From Hymenobacter aerilatus (GTDB lineage: Bacteria; Bacteroidota; Bacteroidia; Cytophagales; Hymenobacteraceae), in NCBI RefSeq assembly GCF_022921095.1, contig NZ_CP095053.1, positions 4,010,501 through 4,074,500 on the forward strand: a stretch of DNA of 64,000 bases. Reading direction: 5' to 3'. The notes beneath the pieces were generated by a model. It saw only the letters and a program-made list of their open reading frames with translations. It was not told where the DNA came from and did no database searches. Below, one piece after another: positions 27,901 through 36,069 of the stretch. The position numbers were made by a program, and so were the translations under genes. Numbering within the stretch: position 1 is the stretch's first letter; each line of letters begins with the position of its first letter.

Positions 27901-28905
27901 CTACCCCCCAATGGTCGACATCGACTCGAAGCTGAGCTGGTGCAGGGGGCGCTGGCTTTCGGCCTCGAAGCCGTTGGCGGCGCGGTAGCGGAAGGCGTTG
28001 GTGAGGGCCGCTACGATGTCAGCATCGGAAGAGCCGCCGCGCAGCATAGCCCGGATGTCGAGCACGCCTTGGTCGTAGAGGCAGGTTTTGAGACCGCCTT
28101 CGGCCGTGAGGCGGATGCGGTTGCAAGTGCCGCAGAATGTGCGCGAGTAAGCCGCAATGATGCCAATAGTACCCTGATGGCCGGCCACGCTATATTCGCT
28201 GGCCGTGGCGCCCACGGGCGTAGGCAGCGGCGTGAACGCGCCAAAATGCTGCTCCAGATGCTCCCGAATGCGGCGGTGGTTCCAGGGAAGGGTAGCGGCG
28301 TGGCTGCCGCCATTGAACGGCATTTCCTCAATGAAGCGCATTTCCACGGGTAGGTCGCGGGTCAGCTCGGCCAGTGGCACCAGGTCCTGAATGTTCTGCC
28401 CGTCCATCACCACCGCGTTGATTTTCACGCGAATACCCGCGGCCAGCAGCGCGTAGAACGTATCCAATACCTGCGGCAGCTCGTCGCGGCGCGTAATTTG
28501 GTGGAAGCGCGCACGGTCCAGCGTGTCCAGGCTTAGGTTGACGGCGCGCACGCCCATACGGGCCAACTCCGGCACGTGCGGTGCCGTAAGCACGCCGTTG
28601 GTGGTCAGGCTGATATCGTTGATACCGTGGATGTGCGTGAGCTGCTCGATGAAGCCCATCAAGCCGCGCCGCACAAATGGCTCGCCGCCGGTGAGGCGTA
28701 CTTTGCGCACGCCCAAGCCGGCCAGCAGCGTTACCAGGCGCGTCATTTCCTCATAGGTCAGCAGCTCCTGGCGGGGCACGTATTGGATGCCTTCTTCGGG
28801 CATGCAGTAGAAGCAGCGCAGATTGCAGCGGTCCGTTACGGCCAGGCGCACGTACTCCAGCGGCCGGCCGTGCGAATCGTAGAGAACAGTAGGAGTAACG
28901 GACAT
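27901..28905 (-). CDS. moaA: MoaA, GTP 3',8-cyclase (radical SAM)
   Basis: A 334-residue enzyme that starts molybdopterin synthesis by converting GTP to 3',8-cyclo-GTP. The radical-SAM cluster motif CNLRCFYC has C27, C31 and C34. VRLTGGEPFVR is the SAM-binding GGE block. FCGTCNRIRLTAEGGLKTCL holds the second 4Fe-4S cluster ligands. The chain ends STIGG, the Gly-Gly tail needed for activity. It is transcribed away from moaD-moaE, with 124 bp between the divergent coding regions, so a shared regulatory region is likely. Confidence 0.97.
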   Translation of the reverse strand: MSVTPTVLYDSHGRPLEYVRLAVTDRCNLRCFYCMPEEGIQYVPRQELLTYEEMTRLVTLLAGLGVRKVRLTGGEPFVRRGLMGFIEQLTHIHGINDISLTTNGVLTAPHVPELARMGVRAVNLSLDTLDRARFHQITRRDELPQVLDTFYALLAAGIRVKINAVVMDGQNIQDLVPLAELTRDLPVEMRFIEEMPFNGGSHAATLPWNHRRIREHLEQHFGAFTPLPTPVGATASEYSVAGHQGTIGIIAAYSRTFCGTCNRIRLTAEGGLKTCLYDQGVLDIRAMLRGGSSDADIVAALTNAFRYRAANGFEAESQRPLHQLSFESMSTIGG

Positions 28906-29029
28906 GAAGGAATGCGAAAACGCCTCGCCGATGCCGACAAGGACAACTATTGGAACAAAAAGCGGGTAGGCTTCTTTTGCAGGTACTAGTTAAGCAACAA
29001 AACAGTTGCTTTGTTCATTCTTTCGCCCA

Positions 29030-29272
29030 ATGAAATTAACCATTGCCCTCTTCGGCATCACCCGCGAGATTGTGGGCCGGCCTACCCTGGAGCTGACCAC
29101 GCCTGACGGCAAATCGGTGCAAAATTTACTTGCGGAGCTGCGCCAGCAGTACCCCGCGCTGGGCAAGCTCAGCAGCCTGGCCGTGGCCGTGAATAACGAC
29201 TACGCCACCGACGACACCGCCCTGCACGAGCGCGACGAAATTGCTTTGATTCCACCCGTGAGCGGCGGGTAA
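29030..29272 (+). CDS. moaD: MoaD, small subunit of molybdopterin synthase
   Basis: An 80-residue ubiquitin-like sulfur carrier ending VSGG; the terminal glycine is the one adenylated and thiocarboxylated. I chose the ATG at 29030 (MKLTIALFGITREIVG), where the beta-grasp fold begins. An upstream TTG at 29006 would add eight residues with no counterpart in the family. moaE follows 34 bp downstream in the same direction. No MoeB-type activating enzyme is in the window. Confidence 0.93.
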   Translation: MKLTIALFGITREIVGRPTLELTTPDGKSVQNLLAELRQQYPALGKLSSLAVAVNNDYATDDTALHERDEIALIPPVSGG

Positions 29273-29306
29273 GCAATATCTTTATCTGGACACTACCTAC
29301 ACCCAA

Positions 29307-29723
29307 ATGCACATCGACCTCACCGACCAGCCCATTGACATCACTAACGCTCTGCAACTGGCCGAGGACGACGGTGCCGGGGCGGTCAACTCCTTTATTG
29401 GCACGGTGCGCAACCAGAGCACCGGCCGCCGCGTGGTGCGCCTCGATTACGAAGCCTACGACAGCATGGCCCTGCACCAGCTGCGCAAAGTAGCCGAGCA
29501 GGCCCAGGAAAAATGGCCCATGTTGCGCCAGGTGGTCGTCATCCACCGCAAAGGCACTCTGTACATCGGCGACGTGGCCGTGATTGTAGCCGTGTCTACC
29601 CCCCACCGTGCCGAGTCGTTTGCTGCCTGCCAGTACATCATCGACACGTTGAAGCAGGTGGTACCCATCTGGAAGAAAGAATTTTACGAAGATGGCACCA
29701 CGTGGGTAGCAGCCCACCCGTAG
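29307..29723 (+). CDS. moaE: MoaE, catalytic subunit of molybdopterin synthase
   Basis: A 138-residue subunit that transfers sulfur from two MoaD thiocarboxylates to cyclic pyranopterin monophosphate. Conserved blocks seen are GAVNSFIGTVRNQSTG, LDYEAYDSMA, HRKGTLYIGDVAVIVAVS, HRAESFAACQYIIDTLKQ and VPIWKKEFYEDG, the last carrying the active-site lysines. It is co-transcribed with moaD and ends at a strong hairpin. Confidence 0.97.
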   Translation: MHIDLTDQPIDITNALQLAEDDGAGAVNSFIGTVRNQSTGRRVVRLDYEAYDSMALHQLRKVAEQAQEKWPMLRQVVVIHRKGTLYIGDVAVIVAVSTPHRAESFAACQYIIDTLKQVVPIWKKEFYEDGTTWVAAHP

Positions 29724-29741
29724 GTAGGGTAGGAGAGTAAG

Positions 29742-29784
29742 GGGGTAGGAGGGCAAGAAGTGAAAATTCTTGCCCTCCTACCCC
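29742..29784 (+). terminator. Terminator of moaD-moaE
   Basis: An 18-bp perfect stem (29742-29759 with 29767-29784; GGGGTAGGAGGGCAAGAA) has a 7-nt loop. It abuts palindrome copy 2 directly, so two large hairpins stand side by side. Confidence 0.8.
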
Positions 29785-29905
29785 TATCTTTCTGAGCACA
29801 GCGAAGGACCTTCTCACGGTAGAACGACCATCGTACCAACGACTTGTTCTACTGTGAGAAGGTCCTTCGTCGCCGCTTGATGCGCGGCATGCTCAGGATG
29901 ACATA
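29785..29905. repeat. Palindromic repeat, copy 2
   Basis: The left arm has TGAGCACAGCGAAGGACC and the right arm its complement, ending GGATGACATA. The right arm carries about 20 extra bases (GCCGCTTGATGCGCGGCATG) between the GAAGGACC and CTGAG blocks. The inner spacer AGAACGACCATCGTACCAAC matches the other copies. The 8-bp flanking units are absent. Confidence 0.8.
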
Positions 29906-29915
29906 GCCATGAGCG

Positions 29916-32162
29916 CTACCCAGCCGTTTCAATCAGCTGCACGGCTCTTTCCAGCAGTTCGTCCCTACCCTCTTTGATACCTTGGATGGTGGGTTTCACC
30001 TCGATATCGGGCACAATGCCAACGCGTTGGGTTTCGCGGCCATCGGGGTAATACACGCCCAGACCGGTAATCCAGGTAGAAATGCCGCCAGGCAGGATGA
30101 TGGTGGACACGTTGCCGTCGGCGCCAGCCGTAGTGCTGCCGATAACAGTGGCATTGGGGGCCGTGCGCAGGGCCATAGTAGTATACTCGGCCTGACTCTG
30201 CGAGATTTCATTGACCAAGACAACCACCTTTCCGGGGTAGAACTGGCCTATTCCCGACCGTACATATTCCGGTTGCGCGATAGGAAAACGCCCCGGATAC
30301 GTAACATCTGGCCCACTGAAAAACGCAAATGGTGTGGATTTACGGACCAGGTACTGCGACAAAGGCGCCACTACAAACTCAGCCGGGTAATTACGAATAT
30401 CGATAATGAGACCTTTGGTTTCCTTAGCAGCCCGCATAATTTCCGGCAGCTTACTTTTCTTTATGGTACCCAGCGCGAGGTAACCAATGTTGCCCGGCAG
30501 CAGGCGCCAAGCCGAGGCCTCTGTGTCCGGCGTGCCCCAGTCCATCTTCAAATTGAGCTTTGCGCCCTCGTAGCGGGTGATGGTCACCGGAAATTCCTTG
30601 CCGTCGCGGCGCACAACTATAGGCACCTTTTCGGTATGCCCGCGCAGCAGTAATTTAGCAATGTCGCGCAGTTGGGCCGACTCGTTGGAAGCTGGGGCAA
30701 TAGGTTGCCACTTTTTTATTAGTTCTGGCACCGGCACGCCGTCGATTTTCACCACCACGTCGCCCAGTTGCAGACCTGATTCCTTTCCAAGGGCAGCATT
30801 GTAGTAGTCAGTCACCACAGCTTGGTTTTCCACGAAGCGAAGACGAACCGGCGCATATAAGTTGCCTTTGTACTCGTTCAACACCTTATCATTTTGGATA
30901 CCAGCATGCGAATCGTGGATGCGGGCAATGAGTGCCTGTAAGGTGAGGCGATATTGCTCGGCCGTGCTGCTGCTGGTCAGCTTGGGTATGAACTCCGGCA
31001 GCACTTGTTGCCAGTCTTCCCCAATGGCATAGCGGTAGGGAAAGAAATAGTCAACCATGTTCCAGAAGCGGTAGAGTGCCAGCAGGCGCAGCCCGGCATC
31101 GGGGGTTTCGACGCGCTCATATGCTGTTTCGTGCTGAAATACCGGATTGCCTACGTTCGGAGCCGTATTTATGTAGTAGTGCGCGCCCTGGTTGCGGTTT
31201 TGGCGCAGGTAGGCGAGTTGGGTACGCAACTCCTTGCCGAGCTGCTTTTCATCCGTTAGCCACGCCAGATCGGGTTGCAGGCGCACCTTATCGGCGGGCA
31301 GCTCCTTGCACGATTTGCACGCGGGCACTGCACCAAACTTGGTTACCCAAGCACTCAGCAACTGGCTACGGGTTTTCTCGTTGGGCGCCACCAATACGGA
31401 AGGTAGCACCCGAAACAGCTCGACATCCATGTTGAAGTTGCCGGCCGCCACGGCCGGGTGGTAATACTTCACAAAGCCCCACACCCGGCCCAGTACTGCC
31501 AGATTTTCTACCTGCTGTTGCGTGAGCTTGTCGGGAAACGTGATGCCGGAACCACTCAGAAACGCAGTGTCTTGCGCCGCGGGCTTGATAGCCGCAGTTC
31601 GTGTGGCAACAGCCGGTAGGGGTTTACCATCAATGGTCAGCTCCAGGTCATCAAACCACGCGGTGCCGGTACCCGCCAGGATACCACCGAACAGGATATA
31701 TTCGGCTTGTTCGTCCAAGGGCAGCGTGATGCTGAACTGCTTCCAGTCAGAAGTGCCCCGCGTGCGCTGGTCCTGGGTGTTTTTGAAAGCCACGGAGCCG
31801 TTTGGGCCATCTTCCCGCAGCCAAATTGCCGCAGAGCCCTGCTCCGACACGCCCTCCGTTTTGATAAAGCCCTTCAGCGTAACCGATTTACCCGCGTATT
31901 GCGCCGGGATGCGCAACGTAGCCACGCCGAACTGACCTTCCTTGGCTTGGCTATCCTGCATCCGCAGCGCATACTTGCCTTGGTGGCGCACCGCCGAGTC
32001 GAGCGTGACGCGGTAGCCTTTACCGTCGTTGGTGTACCACGTAGCAGGCAACCGCCCGTTGGCATACTCGAAGTCATAGGTGGAGGCTGGCGCCGTTGTT
32101 TGCGCCAGAGAAGTGGTAGCGCAGCCTAAGTGCAATGCCAGCGCGAGGTAGGGTAGCTTCAT
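29916..32162 (-). CDS. Secreted S41-family peptidase with PDZ-like domain
   Basis: A 748-residue protein with a signal peptide (MKLPYLALALHLGCATTSLA). A beta-sandwich, carbohydrate-binding-like region covers about 25-180 (DFEYANGRLPATWY... WFDDLELTIDG). It is followed by a helical S41 N-terminal region, a PDZ-like part (ESGLQLGDVVVKIDGVPVPE) and a C-terminal S41 tail-specific protease core: GNIGYLALGTIKKSKLPEIM, GLIIDIRNYPAE, and VVLVNEISQSQAEYTTMAL with the nucleophilic Ser in SQSQAE. It ends in IVPDIEVKPTIQGIKEGRDE, usual for the family. It probably acts in the periplasm or on the surface on unknown substrates. CKSCKELPADK may form a disulfide. Confidence 0.88.
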   Translation of the reverse strand: MKLPYLALALHLGCATTSLAQTTAPASTYDFEYANGRLPATWYTNDGKGYRVTLDSAVRHQGKYALRMQDSQAKEGQFGVATLRIPAQYAGKSVTLKGFIKTEGVSEQGSAAIWLREDGPNGSVAFKNTQDQRTRGTSDWKQFSITLPLDEQAEYILFGGILAGTGTAWFDDLELTIDGKPLPAVATRTAAIKPAAQDTAFLSGSGITFPDKLTQQQVENLAVLGRVWGFVKYYHPAVAAGNFNMDVELFRVLPSVLVAPNEKTRSQLLSAWVTKFGAVPACKSCKELPADKVRLQPDLAWLTDEKQLGKELRTQLAYLRQNRNQGAHYYINTAPNVGNPVFQHETAYERVETPDAGLRLLALYRFWNMVDYFFPYRYAIGEDWQQVLPEFIPKLTSSSTAEQYRLTLQALIARIHDSHAGIQNDKVLNEYKGNLYAPVRLRFVENQAVVTDYYNAALGKESGLQLGDVVVKIDGVPVPELIKKWQPIAPASNESAQLRDIAKLLLRGHTEKVPIVVRRDGKEFPVTITRYEGAKLNLKMDWGTPDTEASAWRLLPGNIGYLALGTIKKSKLPEIMRAAKETKGLIIDIRNYPAEFVVAPLSQYLVRKSTPFAFFSGPDVTYPGRFPIAQPEYVRSGIGQFYPGKVVVLVNEISQSQAEYTTMALRTAPNATVIGSTTAGADGNVSTIILPGGISTWITGLGVYYPDGRETQRVGIVPDIEVKPTIQGIKEGRDELLERAVQLIETAG

Positions 32163-32277
32163 AGAAAGAAATGAATATAGGTATGCTACATAGAGTCAGG
32201 AAGATAGTAGAAGGTGACAGATATACTATACTTTTTATAGAGCAGCCTGTCGCCTGCACTGGGTAGAGATACCAAGC

Positions 32278-32323
32278 AACAGGCCCTGTACTGATGAGAC
32301 AGCTCACCAGTACAGGGCCTGTT
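32278..32323 (-). terminator. Hairpin downstream of the mobA fusion gene
   Basis: A 16-bp perfect outer stem (32278-32293 with 32308-32323; AACAGGCCCTGTACTG) encloses a second small stem TGAG/CTCA. It lies 45 bp beyond the mobA stop. The T-tract on the minus strand is poor, so Rho-independent action is likely but not certain. Confidence 0.65.
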
Positions 32324-32367
32324 TTAGCAAACTAAATCTTACAACAGTAGACGCCTATAAGGCGCCC

Positions 32368-33540
32368 CTACCCTAGCTCGCGCTCGGCGGCTTCGCGTTC
32401 TTGGGGAGTATTGATGTTGCGCAAATCCTGCGGGGCAGGAGGCATTAGGAGCTGAATTTCGCTGTTGATGAGCGCCTTGCGTGGGCAAGAGTAACCCAGC
32501 GCCAAAAACTGCAACAGCACAGCGTAGCTGCGCGGCTCCCAAATGGTGATGAGCGGCTCGGGCCACTCGTTGTGCGGACTTTGGTAGGCCGTGGCCACGC
32601 GGCCGGCGTGGCGGTGCGATACTAGGTGGCGCAGGGTTTCAGTGGAGAGAAAAGGCAGGTCGCAGGCCACTACCAGCCAGGCGGCATTGGGGTCGTGGCG
32701 GAAGGCGGTGAGGATGCCGCCCATAGGGCCGAGGTCCAGGAACTGATCGGGTAGGGGCGTGAGGCCGGTGGGTAGAGTGTTGGCCTGGTCGGCGCGGCAC
32801 GACACGAACACGTCCTGGCACACCTCAGCCAGCAGGCCAGCGGCATACTGGCGCTGCTCCTGGCCGTGGTAGCGCAGCTGGCCTTTATCGGTTTGCATGC
32901 GCTGACTGTGGCCGCCGGCCAGCACCAAGCCGCGCAGGGGCGGCGCACTGGCCTGCCACCACTGCTGCACCCAATCGGCAATGGCAACGGTGTCGTCGAG
33001 GGCCAGAATAGTGGGCTGCCGCTCGCCCAGGTGCGCTTGTAGGTAGGGGGGCAGTTCTGTTTCGCCTTCGCTCAGCAAGAGTAGCTGCACATCGGTGAGG
33101 CGGTCGAGCTTCTTTTCCAGCGGCTTTTTCGTGCTGATGATGGCAATCTGCTGCTGTGCGCGGAAATGGTTGCCGTTGACAAACACCAAGCTTTGGGCAC
33201 CCAGCCAGTGCTGCTGCGCAAACTTGTCCAGACCGCGCTGCGCGTCGAGGCGGCGGAAGTGAATTTTGTCGGTTAGCTCGGCGCTGGCGCCTACTGTTAG
33301 CAGCGTGTCGGCGGGGGCAGCTTCGTCGCCGGTGGCGTGGTCGGCATCCACGTAGGCGGCGTGCAGGGTAGGCGACAGGTGGGGCAACAGGCGCGCTACC
33401 AAATCTTTAATCACACCACAGGGCGCGCCCAGAATGGCCAGCTCCTGGCGGTTGAACTCGCCGGTGGCGGGGCGGGCCAGGGCGGCGTGCTTGGCGTGCG
33501 GGGCGGGTAGGCCCTTGTCAGACGCAGTGTTAGTCGGCAT
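32368..33540 (-). CDS. mobA: MobA guanylyltransferase fused to a degenerate MobB-like domain
   Basis: A 390-residue protein. The C-terminal half (about 203-390) is MobA, which joins GMP to molybdopterin: GLVLAGGHSQRMQTDKG holds the nucleotide loop (LAGG 207-210, R214, K219) and CDLPF has the metal-binding D294. The N-terminal ~200 residues resemble the MobB P-loop fold in layout (LAILGAPCGVIKDLVARLL near 35-53, then YVDADHA), but the Walker A lysine motif GxxGxGKT is replaced by GAPCGVIKD, so GTP binding there is doubtful. It overlaps moaC by 11 bp, which implies translational coupling. The fused MobA and its link to bis-MGD fit the FdhF-type enzyme nearby. Confidence 0.88.
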   Translation of the reverse strand: MPTNTASDKGLPAPHAKHAALARPATGEFNRQELAILGAPCGVIKDLVARLLPHLSPTLHAAYVDADHATGDEAAPADTLLTVGASAELTDKIHFRRLDAQRGLDKFAQQHWLGAQSLVFVNGNHFRAQQQIAIISTKKPLEKKLDRLTDVQLLLLSEGETELPPYLQAHLGERQPTILALDDTVAIADWVQQWWQASAPPLRGLVLAGGHSQRMQTDKGQLRYHGQEQRQYAAGLLAEVCQDVFVSCRADQANTLPTGLTPLPDQFLDLGPMGGILTAFRHDPNAAWLVVACDLPFLSTETLRHLVSHRHAGRVATAYQSPHNEWPEPLITIWEPRSYAVLLQFLALGYSCPRKALINSEIQLLMPPAPQDLRNINTPQEREAAERELG

Positions 33541-34018
33541 GATGAAAATCCTGTTTGCCGCCCGTCTTTTCCAGCAGGCGCGTTTCCTGAATGATGATGT
33601 TGTGCGACAAGGCTTTGCACATGTCGTAGATAGTGAGGGCCGCTACGGAAGCACCGGTTAAGGCTTCCATCTCCACGCCGGTTTTGCCGGTTACGGAGGC
33701 CGTGCACTCAATAATAACGGCGTCGGGCTGCTGCACCTCTATGCGCACCTGGCAGTCGTCGAGGCCCAGCGGGTGGCACAGCGGAATCAACTCCGAGGTG
33801 CGCTTGGCTCCCATGATGCCGGCCAGAATAGCCGTTTGAAATACGGGACCTTTGCGGGTAGGCAGGTCGCCATCCTGCACCAGTTTCAGGATTTCGGAGC
33901 CTACCACCACGATGCTGCGGGCACGGGCCACGCGGCGGGTAGCGGTTTTGCCACCCACATCAACCATAGCCGGCTGACCAGCTGCGTTGAGGTGGGTAAG
34001 TTTAGATGAATCGGACAT
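33530..34018 (-). CDS. moaC: MoaC, cyclic pyranopterin monophosphate synthase
   Basis: A 162-residue enzyme that turns 3',8-cyclo-GTP into cPMP. Conserved blocks present are ELIPLCHPLGLDDCQV, GKTGVEMEALTGASVA and ALTIYDMCKAL, with the active-site Lys/His/Glu residues in them. I start it at the ATG at 34018 (MSDSSKLTHLNAAGQPAMVD). The frame continues upstream to 34168, but that part is Arg/Cys-rich and unlike the family, which is ~160 residues long. It is the first gene of moaC-mobA and divergent from moeA. Confidence 0.96.
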   Translation of the reverse strand: MSDSSKLTHLNAAGQPAMVDVGGKTATRRVARARSIVVVGSEILKLVQDGDLPTRKGPVFQTAILAGIMGAKRTSELIPLCHPLGLDDCQVRIEVQQPDAVIIECTASVTGKTGVEMEALTGASVAALTIYDMCKALSHNIIIQETRLLEKTGGKQDFHHAD

Positions 34019-34027
34019 AGCATGGAC

Positions 34028-34041
34028 GCAGCACGTGCTGC
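34028..34041. promoter_or_regulatory. Perfect 14-bp palindrome upstream of moaC
   Basis: GCAGCACGTGCTGC lies 10 bp before the moaC start in the moaC/moeA divergent gap. Its position in the leader suits an operator or a small leader hairpin. No regulator can be assigned. Confidence 0.35.
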
Positions 34042-34199
34042 CGCGGTTTATAACGAAAGTTGAACAACTAAAAAAGCAGTGCCGGGCCAGGGCTTCGCGC
34101 TGCCTGGCAGACCTTGCGGGTAGGAACCAGTATAACCAAACCAAACGCAAATCGTCTGGTTCTACCATTGTGCTTGCTGCACAGGGTCTATCACCTATA

Positions 34200-34218
34200 C
34201 GCGAAGTAACGCTTCGCG
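34200..34218 (+). promoter_or_regulatory. Leader hairpin just upstream of moeA
   Basis: CGCGAAG-TAACG-CTTCGCG forms a 7-bp stem with a 5-nt loop ending 15 bp before the moeA ATG, so it could affect ribosome access. It is not a Moco riboswitch as far as can be seen. Confidence 0.3.
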
Positions 34219-34233
34219 CTTCATCTCTGCCCC

Positions 34234-35451
34234 ATGACGACTGTTGAAGAAGCTACTCGCCTGGTCCTGTCCACTGTTCGCTCACTGCCAGTGGAGCGGC
34301 TGCCTCTTCCCGATGCACTCGGTCGGATACTACGGGAGGCCGTAACCGCTGACCGCGACTTTCCGCCCTTCAACCGGGTGGCAATGGACGGCATTGCGCT
34401 CAGCTACGCGGCCGTTGCGCAGGGCCAAACGCAGTTTGAGGTAGTGGGGATGCAGTTTGCCGGTCAGTCCCCTACCCCTCTCACCAACCCCGCTACCACC
34501 CTCGAAATCATGACCGGGGCCATGCTGCCGCCCGGCGCCGATACGGTGGTGCGCTACGAGGACGTAGACATAGCCGAGCACACCGACGGCCGCCGTGTGG
34601 CTACTGTGCGCGTGCTGCCACCCAAAGCCGGACACAACGTGCACGTCCAGGCGTCCGACCGACACCAGGGCGACGTGCTGCTGCCTGAGGGCACGCTGCT
34701 GGGACCAGCCGAGGTGGCCGTGGCCGCCACGGTAGGCGCTACCCATCTAGTGGTGGCGCAACGCCCGCACGTGGCCGTGGTCAGTACTGGCGACGAGCTG
34801 GTGGAGCTGGACCAGGCACCCCTACCCTACCAGATCAGGCGCTCCAACTCCTATATGCTGCAAGCGGCCGTATGGCAGGCCGGCGGCCGGGCCGAGCGGT
34901 TTCACTTCAATGATGACCCCGAAGCCTTGCGCCAGGGCCTGCCGCCACTGCTGCACCAGTACGACGCGGTGCTGCTAAGCGGCGGCGTATCAATGGGCAA
35001 AGCTGATTTTCTACCCGCGGCGCTGGCCGAGGCAGGCGTAGAGCAGCTGTTTCACGGCGTGCAGCAGCGGCCGGGCAAGCCGTTTTGGTTTGGGCAGCAC
35101 CCACAAGGGGCGGTGGTGTTTGCATTGCCCGGCAACCCGGTTTCTACATTCGTGAACTATTGCCGCTACGCCGCGCCGTGGCTACGGGCTGTGCAGCAGC
35201 CTACCCTACCTCAGCTAGAGGCTACCTATGCTGTGCTGGCCGCTGATTTCACGTTCAACCCGCCTGTTACGCATTTTCTGCTCGTGAGTCTGCATAGCAC
35301 CTCCGATGGCCGGCTACTGGCCACGCCCGAGCGCGCCCACGGCTCCGGCGACTTAGCCAGCCTGCTCCCCAGCAGCGGCTTTTTAGAGCTGCCAGCCGCG
35401 CAGAGTGTCTTTCCAGCCGGTACGGTGCTGCCGGTGTGGCGCTTTCGGTAG
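34234..35451 (+). CDS. moeA: MoeA, molybdopterin molybdotransferase
   Basis: A 405-residue enzyme that inserts molybdate into adenylylated molybdopterin. It shows the family blocks in order: FPPFNRVAMDGIAL, EIMTGAMLPPGADTVVRYED, VAVVSTGDELVE (the GDE loop), RRSNSYMLQAA, AVLLSGGVSMGKADFLP, and KPFWFGQHPQGAVVFALPGNPVS. It is divergently transcribed from moaC-mobA across a 215-bp gap. The separate adenylyltransferase (MogA/MoaB) is not in the window. Confidence 0.96.
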   Translation: MTTVEEATRLVLSTVRSLPVERLPLPDALGRILREAVTADRDFPPFNRVAMDGIALSYAAVAQGQTQFEVVGMQFAGQSPTPLTNPATTLEIMTGAMLPPGADTVVRYEDVDIAEHTDGRRVATVRVLPPKAGHNVHVQASDRHQGDVLLPEGTLLGPAEVAVAATVGATHLVVAQRPHVAVVSTGDELVELDQAPLPYQIRRSNSYMLQAAVWQAGGRAERFHFNDDPEALRQGLPPLLHQYDAVLLSGGVSMGKADFLPAALAEAGVEQLFHGVQQRPGKPFWFGQHPQGAVVFALPGNPVSTFVNYCRYAAPWLRAVQQPTLPQLEATYAVLAADFTFNPPVTHFLLVSLHSTSDGRLLATPERAHGSGDLASLLPSSGFLELPAAQSVFPAGTVLPVWRFR

Positions 35452-35480
35452 CTGAGACTATTCGCAAATACTCAAGCCAT

Positions 35481-35600
35481 CTGTCATCCTGAACATTCCG
35501 CGCATCAAGCGGCACGAAGGACCTTATCACGCGTGAACGACTACCGTACCAACGACTCGTTCACGCGTGATAAGGTCCTTTACAGCGTTTAGGATGACAG
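35481..35600. repeat. Palindromic repeat, copy 3
   Basis: Termini are CTGTCATCCT and AGGATGACAG. The GAAGGACCTTATCACGCGTG inner arm pairs with CACGCGTGATAAGGTCCTT. Here the extra ~20-base block (TTCCGCGCATCAAGCGG) is in the left arm. It lies 29 bp after moeA. No 8-bp flanking arms are present. Confidence 0.8.
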
Positions 35601-35782
35601 TCGGAATGGCGCTCGAATCGTGTATTAAGAAAACTTAATAAAGCTCTAAACTGCGTGAAAAGGCAATTATTACCTTTTTGATAAAATTTTATACATAACC
35701 TATATCAATAAACTATTCAATATTCTATATACTTGCTACACACTTAAGCAAGTCACATTTTTTCCAATTATAATTCAACTGT

Positions 35783-35995
35783 ATGCGCGTTTTTTACTCT
35801 CTCCTCCTTTGCCTTCTTATGAGCGTTGGTTCGGCCGTAGCAGCCAAAGGGCCTAATAGAAAACCAGATTCGCACCGTCGCCGCACAGTAAGCGACATGT
35901 TTAAGCCCCGCATGAGCCACTTCGGAACCGGCAAGCCTCTGGTGCCTATGCATAAGCGCGTAAAACACGCCAAGGAAAAGTCGTTGACCTTCTAG
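35783..35995 (+). CDS. Small secreted basic protein, unknown function
   Basis: A 70-residue protein starting with a signal peptide (MRVFYSLLLCLLMSVGSAVA, cleaved before AKGP). The mature ~49 residues are strongly basic and rich in Lys, Arg, His, Pro and Met (RKPDSHRRRTVSDMFKPRMS, HKRVKHAKEK). I do not recognise it. It has its own AT-rich upstream region (35606-35782) and its own terminator, which supports a real, independently transcribed gene. Confidence 0.65.
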   Translation: MRVFYSLLLCLLMSVGSAVAAKGPNRKPDSHRRRTVSDMFKPRMSHFGTGKPLVPMHKRVKHAKEKSLTF

Positions 35996-36011
35996 GGGTA
36001 ACCGCCTCATT

Positions 36012-36048
36012 AGAAGAGCCCGCTGCACTCTGTGTAGCGGGCTCTTCT
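36012..36048 (+). terminator. Terminator of the small secreted protein gene
   Basis: A 13-bp stem (36012-36024 with 36036-36048) continues through GCAC/GTGT to a 3-nt loop. It lies 16 bp after the stop and between convergent genes, so it may serve both. Confidence 0.85.
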
Positions 36049-36069
36049 GCGTTATAGTATCCGTAAGCG

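Noticed and set aside
34019..34233. Moco riboswitch upstream of moeA or moaC
   Set aside because: I could not draw the known multi-helix Moco RNA motif from the sequence; only a small hairpin and a palindrome are present.
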